DNA of 64,000 nucleotides from CAVQND01 sp964653485 (GCA_964653485.1 CAZZFF010000001.1:1-64000); one strand, 5' to 3'; shown: positions 34,076 to 43,912, counted from the first letter of the stretch. Translations and numbers: made by a program. Notes: a model not told the origin generated them from the letters alone.

Positions 34076-35365
34076 ATGATTGCCCCTGGCTCATTGGACG
34101 TTGGTCTGAAGCCGGCCCCCCCCGCCCGCAAGGGGACGCTCCTGGTGGTGGACGACGAGGAAGGGCCGCGCCAATCTCTGGGCGTGATTTTCAAGGACGA
34201 ATACGAGGTGTGGATGGCGTCCGAGGGCGCCGCCGCCATCGAGTTGGCCCAACACCGGAAAATTGATGTGGCGGTCCTGGACATCCGGATGGCCGGGATG
34301 TCGGGGATCGAGCTGCTGGAACGGCTCAAGAACGTGGACCCGGGCATCGAGGTCGTGATGATGACCGCCTTCGAGACGACCGAGACGATGCGGCAGGCCC
34401 TGCGGCTGCGCGCCTGCGATTATATCAACAAGCCTTTCGACATCTCAACCATGCGGGCTGCCGTAGCCAACGCGATGCACCGGCGCTCGCTGGAGAGCGA
34501 ACTCCGCAGCAACGCCGAGGAACTCCAGCAGTTGATGGCGGAGCTGCAGAGCCACAGAATTGACGAGCAACTCTCCAAAGCCCGGCGAGAGGTCTATGGC
34601 AGCATCATCCACGACATCAACGGGCCGCTGACGATCATTTCCGGCTTCATCCAGCTCATCAGCCAGCGGATTGGCGACTCGACCCAGCTTGCGGTCGATG
34701 ACCTGCAGTTCATCAAGGAGCGTCTGAAAGTCATCACGCGGCAGGTGACCAACTGCATCGAGATTTCGCGCCGGTACTTGAGTTTTTTGCGGCGCCAAAC
34801 CCAGGAGGCCCCGCGCGTCGGGGTCAACCAACTCCTGGCGGACCTGGGCCAACTGCTTCGGGTCCATCCGAGCCTGGGCGCCAACCAACTCGATGTCCGC
34901 CCGCTTGCGCGGGACGTGGACGTGCAAATCCACGGCACCGATTTCATCCAAATCTTGCTCAACCTGGCGGTCAACGCGCTCCAGTGCGCCTCCCAGGCCC
35001 ATCGCGTCGAGGTCCAGGGCCGGGTGCTGTCCGAACCGCTGGACCTTGCGCCGATTCAGGACGGCCCGCAGGATCGCCTGCTCAATGCGGACCAGTTCGA
35101 TAACACCGCACCCCTTCTTGCGGTATCGGTCCGCGATACCGGCCCCGGCATTCCGCCGGAGATTCTGGGCAGGATTTTTCAGGCATACTTCACGACGAAG
35201 GAGCCGCGCCAGGGCACGGGCCTGGGGTTGAACATCGTCCTGCGGCTGGTCAAGACCGCCAGAGCCGCACTGCATGTTCACACCGAGCTTGGCGTCGGCA
35301 CCACCTTCACACTGTTCCTCCGCGCGGTGTCCCTTCCGGACAAGCAGGTCGCCGTGAGGAATTAG
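34076..35365 (+). CDS. response regulator-histidine kinase hybrid (REC-HisKA-HATPase)
   Basis: 429 residues, no membrane segment. Receiver domain 20-135 (VVDDEEGP, VAVLDIRMAGMSG with phospho-Asp, KPFD), a short coiled coil (LRSNAEELQQLMAELQSH), then H-box GSIIHDINGPLTIISGF, N-box LNLAVNALQCASQ, G1 VRDTGPGIPPE, F-box IFQAYFTTK and G2 GTGLGLNIVLRLV. Cytoplasmic phosphorelay kinases of this order take phosphate from another kinase. It is transcribed alone, divergent from the mutarotase-like gene; partner unknown. Confidence 0.92.
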   Translation: MIAPGSLDVGLKPAPPARKGTLLVVDDEEGPRQSLGVIFKDEYEVWMASEGAAAIELAQHRKIDVAVLDIRMAGMSGIELLERLKNVDPGIEVVMMTAFETTETMRQALRLRACDYINKPFDISTMRAAVANAMHRRSLESELRSNAEELQQLMAELQSHRIDEQLSKARREVYGSIIHDINGPLTIISGFIQLISQRIGDSTQLAVDDLQFIKERLKVITRQVTNCIEISRRYLSFLRRQTQEAPRVGVNQLLADLGQLLRVHPSLGANQLDVRPLARDVDVQIHGTDFIQILLNLAVNALQCASQAHRVEVQGRVLSEPLDLAPIQDGPQDRLLNADQFDNTAPLLAVSVRDTGPGIPPEILGRIFQAYFTTKEPRQGTGLGLNIVLRLVKTARAALHVHTELGVGTTFTLFLRAVSLPDKQVAVRN

Positions 35366-35436
35366 CCTTTCCGACCGAATCGCCCCGGATGCACATAGCC
35401 AGCCGGGCAATTCTCCCGGCACGGGAATCCCTCCCA

Positions 35437-36954
35437 TCATTTGGGCGGCGCATCGGCATCCGCCAGTCTTACCGCAAGATCCAACTGCTCGTCCACGCCG
35501 CGCAGCAGGTTCGCCGTCTTGGTCTGCACCACGTGATCTGGACGCGTCCCACGGCGTGTGCCGTCGTATCCCGGAACCGCGTTCCAGTATTCGTACATGG
35601 GGAGCCGCACCCGCAACTTTGAATTCGGGAGCGTCACTCTCGGATCCGGACCCGAGTTGTTTCCGTAATAGCCGCCGCCCGTCTCCTCGCCGACGAACGT
35701 CGCGCGTTTCAGGTGATGGGTCACCGCGCAGAAGTCCGCCGCCGTCGAGAAAGTCCCACCGTCGATCAGCACAAACACCTTGCCCAGGAACGGGCACTTC
35801 CCCGGCGGTTGCTCCGCCACGCCCGGATGGAGTGTCGCGGTCACCCGATAGCCGCTGGCCGGATCCGGCGTGGTGCCCTCGCGCAACTTGGCTTCAAAGT
35901 CGGAGCCCCAATCCGAGTGCTCTTTGAAGAACGCGCTCGGAGCGATTGTCTTGACATTGATGTGGTCGAAATAGCGGAACGGCTTGTCCGTCAGATAAGA
36001 CACGAGCATCGCGCCATACATATCCTCGCCGCCGCCATTGCCCCTCAGGTCGATGATGAGGGCCTTGGTCCCTTTGTCGCGCAGCGTCTTGAATGTCTCT
36101 TCCACCCACATCGGATAATTCTCTCCGATAAAATACCGGAGACGGATTTGCGCAATATCCGGGTCTTTCACGAAGCGTAGAGATTGGTTTTCATGTGACC
36201 AATTCAGCTTGTCGATATTCGCCTGTATCGCGTTATTCACAGGGTTTTGATTCTTCTTTCGGTCGGCGTCCGACACCCCCGACAGTCGTGCCGTGACGGT
36301 CTGTCCCGAGGCGTCGCGGGCCTTCACGGTGAAGGTCTCCGTCTGCTCGACCAGCCACCAGTAGTACAGGCCGAAACGCCCCGAAATATGCATCGTTTTG
36401 CCCGTCTGGATGTCCCCGTCGGCAGATTCCGTCCGGCAGATACGGTCGAGGAGGTCCGCCGCGTTGTGCCCGTTGATTTCGAGGACCTCCATTCCGGGGC
36501 GGATGGCCCGGTCATCGGGCGTGTCATTGAACAAGACCATGAGGTGTTTTCCTTCGGCCAGGACGCGAAGCGGGAATAGGAGCGCGCTTCGCCACGCCTT
36601 CTGTGTCTCCTCGTCCGGTTGCCAACTCGTATGCCCGCAGTGGATCGCTGCGAGCGTTTCGGCAACCACGGTCATGAATTCCGGCTTCCGGATCGAGCCA
36701 TTCAGCTTGGCTCGTTGGACGTCGAAGGTCGAGTCCATCTCGGCCTTCGTTGAATATCGGTAAAGCCCCGGATGAGCCTCTTCAAGCGCCTTGCGCATCA
36801 GGTCAAAATCCGCCTGTGCCTGGGCCGATGTCAGGTCTCCGGGTGAGCCGGCAATGCCAGCGGCGGGAACGCTGACTGCCGGGGCTTGAGGACCGCCGGC
36901 CCCGAGCGGCAAAGTGAGCGCCGCTACAAGAGCCGTCAACAAACATCGCTTCAT
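35437..36954 (-). CDS. exported S41-family serine protease
   Basis: 505 residues from ATG at 36954 (MKRCLLTALVAALTLPLGAGG, signal peptide). Central PDZ-like section with IRPGMEVLEINGHNAADLL, then the S41 catalytic core: KALIIDLRGNGGGEDMYG and VLIDGGTFSTAADFCA, where Ser in GTFSTA is the expected nucleophile with a downstream Lys-type partner. Related to C-terminal processing proteases and tricorn core. Acts outside the cytoplasm, substrate unknown. It ends 71 bases from the convergent hybrid kinase gene. Confidence 0.9.
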   Translation of the reverse strand: MKRCLLTALVAALTLPLGAGGPQAPAVSVPAAGIAGSPGDLTSAQAQADFDLMRKALEEAHPGLYRYSTKAEMDSTFDVQRAKLNGSIRKPEFMTVVAETLAAIHCGHTSWQPDEETQKAWRSALLFPLRVLAEGKHLMVLFNDTPDDRAIRPGMEVLEINGHNAADLLDRICRTESADGDIQTGKTMHISGRFGLYYWWLVEQTETFTVKARDASGQTVTARLSGVSDADRKKNQNPVNNAIQANIDKLNWSHENQSLRFVKDPDIAQIRLRYFIGENYPMWVEETFKTLRDKGTKALIIDLRGNGGGEDMYGAMLVSYLTDKPFRYFDHINVKTIAPSAFFKEHSDWGSDFEAKLREGTTPDPASGYRVTATLHPGVAEQPPGKCPFLGKVFVLIDGGTFSTAADFCAVTHHLKRATFVGEETGGGYYGNNSGPDPRVTLPNSKLRVRLPMYEYWNAVPGYDGTRRGTRPDHVVQTKTANLLRGVDEQLDLAVRLADADAPPK

Positions 36955-37178
36955 AGTTTTCTCATTGGAGCCTTGGCTTCTTCGCATCGGCTTCCATTCC
37001 AACGTCGGTTCCGGCCCGACCGCTAGAAGCGTGCCAACCCCTTGCGAGAACCATCGCCGGCCTGAAATCCGAGGTCACCAAGGAGGATGCCGCTGGCAGT
37101 GACCAAGCTTTTGTCCCACTCGCGGGAATGGCCGCTCCCGTTTACGGGAAATCGCCACTTGCACAAGCAGACCAGTGG

Positions 37179-37358
37179 CTACAGAGCGCCGCTGCCACGG
37201 GGGCGTCCGCCGGGGTTGCTGATAAATCGGGCGAGCAGCACCTCTGTGGACACGGCCCAGGTTATCCGCCCCGCAACCCAGGCGTCCAAAATCGGATGAA
37301 AGGGATGGCCCTCTGCCAGAGCCTGTACTACGATGTTGGTATCAAGGCAGACAATCAT
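37179..37358 (-). pseudogene. truncated PIN toxin (VapC type)
   Basis: 59 codons starting in an ATGA overlap with the antitoxin stop: MIVCLDTNIVVQALAEGHPF, then a start like WAVSTEVLL. The first PIN acidic residue (LDTN) and the Glu of STEVLL are present, but after residue 41 the frame runs into unrelated Pro/Gly/Arg and stops; a normal PIN toxin needs about 130 residues. The catalytic C-terminal acids are therefore missing and the toxin is dead. The break lies near 37235. Confidence 0.75.
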
Positions 37359-37585
37359 CCCCTGCGAAACTGTGTGCGCGCTTCGCGGATAATCTGAGGC
37401 AGCTTATTCAGTTTTCCCGAACTGCGGTCAGCCTCAGCCTGAGCCGATAGCTCGTGCCAAAGCTTCTCCTTCTCCACGTGCAACAAAAGGCGGTGGAGCA
37501 CCAGCAAGCTCTCGTCATCCATCGCCTCGATGCGCTGAATCAACTCGGGTCGCAGTTTCTCTGCCTGCAAAACAGTCGGTTCCAC
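37355..37585 (-). CDS. antitoxin of a broken PIN-toxin pair
   Basis: 76 residues (MEPTVLQAEKLRPELIQRIEAMDDESLLVLHRLLLHVEKEKLWHEL). Helical, with acidic middle and a basic tail, in the size range of antitoxins that precede PIN toxins. Its stop overlaps the toxin start by one base pair step (ATGA), as in intact operons. It has no recognised DNA-binding fold. It may have survived the loss of its toxin because it is harmless, or because it still counters a related toxin elsewhere. Confidence 0.65.
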   Translation of the reverse strand: MEPTVLQAEKLRPELIQRIEAMDDESLLVLHRLLLHVEKEKLWHELSAQAEADRSSGKLNKLPQIIREARTQFRRG

Positions 37586-37799
37586 GCAGATACTCTGCGC
37601 CAGGTCGCCGGCCTAAGCGAGTCGTTTTTCGCTGCCAAAGCGCGATGCCGCCGGCCCGTGGTGGGTTGAGCGCGCCCCCCGGGGACGGAGGTTCTGGCGG
37701 CGGCCCGACCGGGTACTTGGCATCTGCTGGTGAATGCCGGCCCGATGCCGAGGCACGGGCCGCCCGGGAGTCCAGGCCCTCTATGCCCGAAGCGGTGGC

Positions 37800-38639
37800 C
37801 TAGGGCCACGTCTCCGGGTGTGGCAGGTGGTCATTGTTCCATCGCACGGCGCAGTTGGTGGGGTTAAACAGCCTGACTGGACTGATTCCCTCCACATGAG
37901 CGTCACAGCAGGAGACATTGTAGTTTTTCCCGTGGCGCGCTGGATAGGGATTGGGGTTCACCGGCAGGAGCCCGCAGTTCATAAGATCCCACCCAACAAC
38001 TTGGGGCCACTGGGGCAGCAAGGCCCATGTCGGGTTCAGCCTTGAGTCGGCAAATGCAAACATCTCGCTGGGCGCCTTGACCGCCGCCTGGGAGATGGCA
38101 GGAAGGCGGGGCGGGAAGCGCATAGCATTCCCAGGCGGGCACCAATCCGGACCCAATCCGAGCCCCAGGTTCGGCGTCTCGAACGACAACTCGGTCCCGT
38201 AGCCATTATAGGCATAGCTCCCCTGAAAATCCCCAGCCCAGCCGTTGAAGGCGTCTGAGATTGCTCCTTTGTATCCAGGACAATGGTAGGCCTGATTGGT
38301 CCAGTTGAGTGGGTAGTATGGCGCGATGGCTTGCTCCCAGGTAAGCACCCTCTCACCCGTACCTCCCTGGCCGTCGTACGAGTAGTAGGGATACGTATTC
38401 CTGTAGTCGTTCACATAAAGCTGGAGCGCGAGGCCCATCTGGTGGAGGTGGTTCTTGCAGGCAGTGCAATTGGCCTGCGCCTTCGCCCGAGACAACGCCG
38501 GCACGAGCAATGCCGCCAGGATCGCAATAATGGAGATGACCACCAGCAATTCGATGAGAGTGAATGCGGGATTGGTTATAAGCCTCCTGGCGGGTTGCAG
38601 ACCCTTGAGCCACGGACATTTCCGGCCAAGACATTTCAA
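37800..38639 (-). CDS. prepilin-type secreted protein with altered C-terminal motif
   Basis: 279 residues, TTG start at 38639; later starts would cut the leader. Prepilin signature NPAFTLIELLVVISIIAILAA (residues 23-43), then the LVPALSRAKAQANCTACKNHLHQMGLAL helix. The C-terminal motif reads H-G-K-N-Y-N-V-S-C-C-D-A, so the usual H-X9-DG has Ala for Gly. Cys residues in the tail may form a disulphide. Paralogous to the protein at 5865-6791; a 78-bp stretch of it is duplicated at 3941-4018. A near-consensus promoter lies 21 bases upstream. Confidence 0.85.
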   Translation of the reverse strand: MKCLGRKCPWLKGLQPARRLITNPAFTLIELLVVISIIAILAALLVPALSRAKAQANCTACKNHLHQMGLALQLYVNDYRNTYPYYSYDGQGGTGERVLTWEQAIAPYYPLNWTNQAYHCPGYKGAISDAFNGWAGDFQGSYAYNGYGTELSFETPNLGLGLGPDWCPPGNAMRFPPRLPAISQAAVKAPSEMFAFADSRLNPTWALLPQWPQVVGWDLMNCGLLPVNPNPYPARHGKNYNVSCCDAHVEGISPVRLFNPTNCAVRWNNDHLPHPETWP

Positions 38640-38659
38640 AACATCTTATGCTTGATTAT

Positions 38660-38688
38660 TTAGTACGCCTCCCGACAGGCAGTGTCAA
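38660..38688 (-). promoter_or_regulatory. sigma70-type promoter of the 38-kb prepilin-like gene
   Basis: Minus-strand TTGACA (38688-38683), 17-base spacer, TACTAA (38665-38660), 21 bases before the TTG start. Confidence 0.7.
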
Positions 38689-38827
38689 GAACAACCAAGC
38701 GCCAAGCACAGGCACACACGGCGATGACCGCCATCTCGCCCTTGGCAACGATTGTTGAACCCCGGAAGGGCTAAACCGCAGGGTGAAGCGCGAAGGCTCC
38801 CGTGCAACGTGTCAGTCGGTGTCCAAA

Positions 38828-39097
38828 TCAGAGTCGCAACCAGATTCGCAACCGCGTGTCCAGAGCCTGGCGGTCTGCGACCGTAAGCCTGCCGACAGCC
38901 TTCACCACCAAACTCTCCTCGACGGTGGCAATTTGAGCTTTCATGCAGCAAGGGACATTCAAACCTGCCGCCTGCCATTCCGTGAACGGGATCGGCAACA
39001 GAACAACGTCATTTCTGGAGCAGTTCATTGAAGACGTCATCGGCGCCGTTGTTCCAAATTTCTCCGGCAGCGACAACGGCCGGTTCAGGAGGAGCAT
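38828..39097 (-). pseudogene. MazF/PemK-type toxin with internal deletion
   Basis: From about residue 29 the frame reads NDVVLLPIPFTE, the MazF N-terminus (first strand with P-F-F-T), then jumps to WQAAGLNVPCCMKAQIATVEESLV and VGRLTVADRQALDTRLRIWL, the MazF C-terminal half. About 60-70 residues that should lie between, including the central strands of the RNase fold, are gone. The frame is kept across the join. No antitoxin gene is adjacent. Residues before 29 are not MazF-like. Confidence 0.6.
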
Positions 39098-39199
39098 TCC
39101 CTTTTCATAAATGGCGTCAACAGTCGTTGTTATGTGAAGACCACAGCCGCCTGAATGGGCATTTGCAAGGCGCGGCTGTCCGGTGGAATACGGCGGGAA

Positions 39200-42100
39200 C
39201 TACTTGATGAGTTTCAGTTTCGCGCAAAACACATAGTAGATGACCGGCAGCAGGATGAGGGTCAGTCCCGTGGCGGAGAGCAGGCCGAAGATATGAACGG
39301 CGGTCAACGGATGCCATAGCGCGCCGCCCGTGAGGAACAAGGGAAAGAGGCCCCCCACCGTCGCCAGGACCGTGACCAACACCGGCCGCAGACGGGCGAG
39401 CCCGGCCTGCACCAGGGCTTCTTCGAGAGGCATGCCCTCCTCGCGAGCCGCTTCGATGAAATCGCTGAGCACGATGATGTGGCTGACAATGACCCCGGCC
39501 AGGCTGACCATGCCGAGGAGCGCCATGAAGCCGAGGGGCGACCGGGTGACAGTCAGGCCAACCAAGGCGCCGATGACTCCCAAGGGCACCGTGAGCATGA
39601 CGGTGACCGACTTCATAACGGAGTCAAACTGGATGACCATCGCCAAAATGATGAGCGCCAGGGACACTTTGATGACCGCCCCCATCTCGGAACGGTTCTG
39701 CCGCAGCTCTTTTTCTTCCCCGGCGAGGGTGAGGTTGTATCCGGGCGGCAGGGGGATGGCCGCCAGCGCCGGGCGGGCGCGGTCCAATACCCTCGACGCC
39801 AGCTCGCCAAAAGGCGGATAGGCCTTCACGGTCACGGCCCGCAATTGGTTGTAATGGGGGATGGTGGCGAATTCGGGCTGGAGCTTGAGCGTGGCAAAGC
39901 TGTCCAGGGGGATTGCCTTATGGGTCAGGTCCTGGACATAGAGGGCCCGTATCTTATCCGCTTCATCGCGGTCTTCCACGCGGAGGCGTATCACCACCGG
40001 GATGAGGCGGTCTCCCTCGCGCAACTCAGTCACCTTCAAGCCCTCGAATGCGGCCTGGGAAACTTGACCGATTTGCTGGTTGCCGATGCCCAGGGAATTG
40101 GCGCGGTCCTGGTCGATGTCGATCTGGAGATTGGGCATGCGCAGGCCCAGGTCGTCATGCACCTGGTATCCGCCGGCGGCGCGCACGACTTCCGCCGCCC
40201 GATCCGAAAGCCGGGAGAGAACGTCCAGGCTATCGCCGCTGATGCGGACCTGGATGGGTTCGTCCACCGGGGGACCTTGCTCCAGTTGTTTGACGACGCA
40301 CCGGGCGCCCGGCACGTTGCGGTCCAACTCGGCGCGGAGCTTGACGAGGAGCCGGGCGACGTCCTTATCGGTGTAAGTATTGATTAGGATCTGGGCCAGG
40401 TAATTGGCCGGCTCCTTGGGAGCGACATTGTAGTAGAAGCGGGGAGCGGTGCCGCCGCTGAAGATGGCCGCGCTGGCAATCTCTTCGTGTTGGTTCAGCA
40501 GGGCGGTCACCCGGCCGACGGTCTCGCGCAGGCGCGTCAGGGAACTCGTGTTGGGCAACTCGACGTCGACCAGCAGTTGGTTGCGCTCGGCGGGCGGGAA
40601 GAACTGCGTGCCGAGCAACGGGGTGAGCAGCAAGCTCAAGCCCAGCAAACCGTAGGCGCCCGCGATCCACCTTGCCGGCCGGTGCAGGGCCCGTTTCAGC
40701 AAGCCGCGGTAGAGCGGGAGGGTCTTCAACAGGAGAAGGTCGACCATCCTGAAGAGCGGCAGCGAACGAGTCTCGCCGCCGGCTTCAAAGCCCTTTTGTC
40801 CGCGCAGCAGGTAGGAGCCCAGCAGCGGCACGAATGTCATCGAGACGATCCGCGATGAGACGAGCGACAGAGTGACGACGACCGGCAAAGCCAGGATGAA
40901 GGCCCCTTTGTCGCCGCGCAGCAGCACCAGGGGAAGAAACGCCACCACGTTAATGAGCGTGGCGAAGAGGATGACGCGCCGGAGCTTGAAAGGCCCAAGC
41001 CACGCGGCCAGCCCGCGCGGCCGGCCGGAGGCCATCTCGCGGTTGATCGCGTCCACCGCCACGGTCGGGTCGTCCACCAGCATGCCCAGGGCGATGATGA
41101 GCGCGCCGATTGAAATCTGGTGGATTGCGACGTGGCACAGGGACATGCCGCCGACCGTCATCGCGACGGTGAGCGGAATGGCGGCGGCGACGACCAGCGC
41201 CGAGCGCCATTCCATCAGGAACAGGGACACGACAATGACAATCACCACCGCCTCAACAAAGCAGCGGATGAAATGATCAATGCGATGCTGGACGGCGGCC
41301 GGTTGGTCGGACATGGTCCGGATTTCGAGGCCATCCGGAAGACGCGGCTTCAGGTTCGCAACCACCTGCCGGACGTCCTTGTTGAACTGGCTGATGATCC
41401 TGCCGTCCTTCATCTCCACCGCCACCATGACGGACCGGAGAGCCTGAAGCGGAGCGCCCGGCCGGTCTCGTTCCAGGGCATCCACGCGGTAAGGGATGGG
41501 AGATTCGTACATCCGCCGAACCTCGAAGACGTCCCGGAGGTAAACCGGCGCGCCCCCCCGGCTGAGGCCGACGACCGAGCCGAGCATGTCGTCCTCGCTC
41601 TTGAACTCGCCTGAGAGCTGGACCGGGAAGTTGCGTCCCTCGGTGCGAAAAGTGCCCCCGGGAATCACCGCATTGCGGGCCTGGATGGCGCTCATGACGG
41701 TGGCCGGCGTCAGGCCGTACCCGGCGACGTTCGCGTCCGAAAAGAGCAGATAGACCGTCTCCTGGACGATGCCGATCTTCGTCACCCTGCCCACACTGTC
41801 GAGTTGCTTGAGAGAATCCTCAAAATCGCGGGCTCGCAGTTCGAGTTCCTTGTAGCTGTAGCGGGCCGGGGCCGAGGCTCGCACCCGCGGCAGGGGGTCC
41901 TCGGAACCCATCAGCAAAATGGGCTGAGTGAAATCCGGGTGCCGGGCCTCCTTGTCCGAATGGGTAACATTCCGGATAAAACCCGCAAGGAATTGCTCGA
42001 TGGTCGCGCGGTCGGCGCGGGTGGTCAGGTCCGCCAGGATGAAGGACTCGCCCTGGAGGGTCTGGATTGAGTCGGCGAGATGGGCGGAGCGAACTTCGGT

Positions 42101-42730
42101 CTCGAATCTCCGGCGGGTGATTTCCCGGTAACTCTGGGCCACGCCCGGGGGGAAAAAGGCGACGACGGCGGCGCGGTTGGCGACCGGGGCGCTTCCGCGC
42201 AACTCCGCCAAACGTTCGCGGATAAGATGCGCCCGGGCAACGCATTCGGCGTCGGTGATGAGCGGGCTGGTCAGCGCGAACAGGAGCGTGATGGTGTTGC
42301 CAAAATCGGTGTTCAGGAACGGCTGCCCCGCCCCTTGGGGCAGTGCCACCTCCAGCAGCTTGGCCCGCAGCTTGTCCCATTCCTGGTCGATAGAGGCTGC
42401 CGAAGCGGGCGCCATCTTGACCGTGAGGGTGGAGACCCCGGGACGGGACTGGTCCGTGATCTCCTCGATGCTTTGCAATTCCGAAATCTTCCGTTCGATG
42501 GGCCTGGTAACCAGTTCCTCGACTTTGGACGCGGTGGCGCCGGGGAATGCCGTGACCAACATGGCCGTACGGTGCGGGATGGCGGGGTCTTCCTGCTGGC
42601 CCAGGCGGGTGTAGGCCGACGCGCCCCAGATCAGCACCCCGATTAACGCCAGCCAGCCGACTTCCCGATGCTCGACGAAGTACCGGGCCAATCCGCCCGA
42701 CTTGATGTCTCTTGAATCCGGCTGGGCCAT
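39200..42730 (-). CDS. RND-family efflux pump, inner-membrane subunit
   Basis: 1176 residues, somewhat longer than the 1050 of typical AcrB-type proteins. Internal duplication of large periplasmic domains; helix 4 carries LGMLVDDPTVAVDAIN with the proton-relay Asp pair. N-terminal half starts ARYFVEHREVGWLALIGVLIWG; C-terminal half ends VLATVGGLFPLFLTGG. It drives proton-coupled export as a trimer, with the adaptor encoded 6 bases upstream and an outer-membrane factor that is not in this window. The substrate cannot be told; sequence character is nearer multidrug (HAE-like) than metal pumps. Confidence 0.93.
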   Translation of the reverse strand: MAQPDSRDIKSGGLARYFVEHREVGWLALIGVLIWGASAYTRLGQQEDPAIPHRTAMLVTAFPGATASKVEELVTRPIERKISELQSIEEITDQSRPGVSTLTVKMAPASAASIDQEWDKLRAKLLEVALPQGAGQPFLNTDFGNTITLLFALTSPLITDAECVARAHLIRERLAELRGSAPVANRAAVVAFFPPGVAQSYREITRRRFETEVRSAHLADSIQTLQGESFILADLTTRADRATIEQFLAGFIRNVTHSDKEARHPDFTQPILLMGSEDPLPRVRASAPARYSYKELELRARDFEDSLKQLDSVGRVTKIGIVQETVYLLFSDANVAGYGLTPATVMSAIQARNAVIPGGTFRTEGRNFPVQLSGEFKSEDDMLGSVVGLSRGGAPVYLRDVFEVRRMYESPIPYRVDALERDRPGAPLQALRSVMVAVEMKDGRIISQFNKDVRQVVANLKPRLPDGLEIRTMSDQPAAVQHRIDHFIRCFVEAVVIVIVVSLFLMEWRSALVVAAAIPLTVAMTVGGMSLCHVAIHQISIGALIIALGMLVDDPTVAVDAINREMASGRPRGLAAWLGPFKLRRVILFATLINVVAFLPLVLLRGDKGAFILALPVVVTLSLVSSRIVSMTFVPLLGSYLLRGQKGFEAGGETRSLPLFRMVDLLLLKTLPLYRGLLKRALHRPARWIAGAYGLLGLSLLLTPLLGTQFFPPAERNQLLVDVELPNTSSLTRLRETVGRVTALLNQHEEIASAAIFSGGTAPRFYYNVAPKEPANYLAQILINTYTDKDVARLLVKLRAELDRNVPGARCVVKQLEQGPPVDEPIQVRISGDSLDVLSRLSDRAAEVVRAAGGYQVHDDLGLRMPNLQIDIDQDRANSLGIGNQQIGQVSQAAFEGLKVTELREGDRLIPVVIRLRVEDRDEADKIRALYVQDLTHKAIPLDSFATLKLQPEFATIPHYNQLRAVTVKAYPPFGELASRVLDRARPALAAIPLPPGYNLTLAGEEKELRQNRSEMGAVIKVSLALIILAMVIQFDSVMKSVTVMLTVPLGVIGALVGLTVTRSPLGFMALLGMVSLAGVIVSHIIVLSDFIEAAREEGMPLEEALVQAGLARLRPVLVTVLATVGGLFPLFLTGGALWHPLTAVHIFGLLSATGLTLILLPVIYYVFCAKLKLIK

Positions 42731-42736
42731 AGGCGG

Positions 42737-43912
42737 TCAATCCCCGTTCGGCGCGTCCCGCAGGACTATCAGCGGCTGACCGTCGTACAGAAAACTGGCG
42801 CCGCTGGTCACCACTTCCTCCCCGGCCTTCAGCCCGTCGGTGACGATGATCGAGTTCTTGATGATGTCGTCGGTCCTGACCAACCGCCGCGCCGCCTTTC
42901 CGCCCTCGACGACGAACACGGCCAACTGGCACGCATCACTCGTCGAGTTCCCGCTGGGTGCGGGGCAGGTGATGAGGGCCGAGAGCGGCACCAGCACCGC
43001 GCCGGGACCGACTCGAGGCTGGCCCCCCACCCGAACCGTGGCCGTCATCCCGGAGCGGATGACGCTCTCGGGGTTGGGCACCTTGATGACGACGCGGAAG
43101 AGCCGGCCCTCCTGGCTGGCCGCCACCCCCACTTCCGAAACCCGGCCGCGGAACGGCGGGCGCCCCTCCAGAGACGAGATCTCCACCTCCACTTCCTTGC
43201 CCGGCGAGAAAAAAGAGACCAGCCGATCCGGCACCCCCAGCTCCACCTGCATCGTGGCGGTCCCCGCGAAGCGCAACACGCGTTGTCCCGCGGGAACGGT
43301 CATCCCGGCATTGACGTATCGGGCCAGCACCATTCCGTCGATCGAGGCGCGCAGTTGGGAGTCTTTGAGGTTCTGACTGGCCTGGTCCAGTTGCGCTTGC
43401 GCCGTCCGGTAGTTGGCCTCCGCAACGTCCATCTCCTGCGGCGAGATGGTGTCGGACTCCCGCAGCTTGCGAAGTCGGCCCAGTTGCTTCGTTGCGAGTT
43501 CGGCCTGGGCCTTGGCGGAGTTCAGCGCGTTGACAAACTCCGACGGCTTGAGATTGGCCAGCATGGCGCCCTCCTTCACCGGCGTGCCTTCCTTCCAGTC
43601 GAAACCCGTTTCCGGTCCGATGATGTCCACGATTCCGCCGAGTTTGAAGCTCAGGTCCGTCTCGTTCTCGGCGCGCACGATTGCCATGTAAGCGGCGTCG
43701 CCGCGCCGGTTCAGGCCCTCCAGAGACCTGGCGCGTTCGGTCTGGACGGCCATTTCGTGGGGCTGTCCTGACGGAGGCTTCCCGCACCCGGCCAGCACGC
43801 AGGGCAGCGCCAGGGCAAGAGCCAGCCCGCAAGCCGAGGCCTGCGAGACTCGCGCCCTCGCCGGCGAGCGGGACACCGAGGCGGCTTCCAAGTTCAGTTT
43901 CATACTTTTCAT
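42737..43912 (-). CDS. RND efflux periplasmic adaptor (membrane fusion) lipoprotein
   Basis: 391 residues. Lipobox LAGC after a signal peptide (ALALALPCVLAGC), so the protein is lipid-anchored. Then lipoyl half-motif (GGIVDIIGPETGFDWKEGTPVKEGAMLANL), coiled-coil hairpin of about 60 residues (ALNSAKAQAELATKQLGRLRKLRESDTISPQEMD), second lipoyl half (RASIDGMVLARYVNAGMTVPAGQ), and beta-barrel domains. It links the RND pump to an outer-membrane channel. The gene is first in the pair and ends 6 bases before the pump start. Confidence 0.94.
   Translation of the reverse strand: MKSMKLNLEAASVSRSPARARVSQASACGLALALALPCVLAGCGKPPSGQPHEMAVQTERARSLEGLNRRGDAAYMAIVRAENETDLSFKLGGIVDIIGPETGFDWKEGTPVKEGAMLANLKPSEFVNALNSAKAQAELATKQLGRLRKLRESDTISPQEMDVAEANYRTAQAQLDQASQNLKDSQLRASIDGMVLARYVNAGMTVPAGQRVLRFAGTATMQVELGVPDRLVSFFSPGKEVEVEISSLEGRPPFRGRVSEVGVAASQEGRLFRVVIKVPNPESVIRSGMTATVRVGGQPRVGPGAVLVPLSALITCPAPSGNSTSDACQLAVFVVEGGKAARRLVRTDDIIKNSIIVTDGLKAGEEVVTSGASFLYDGQPLIVLRDAPNGD

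Noticed and set aside
39479..40387. 302-codon frame on the plus strand
   Set aside because: Antisense of the RND pump gene; sequence is not protein-like.
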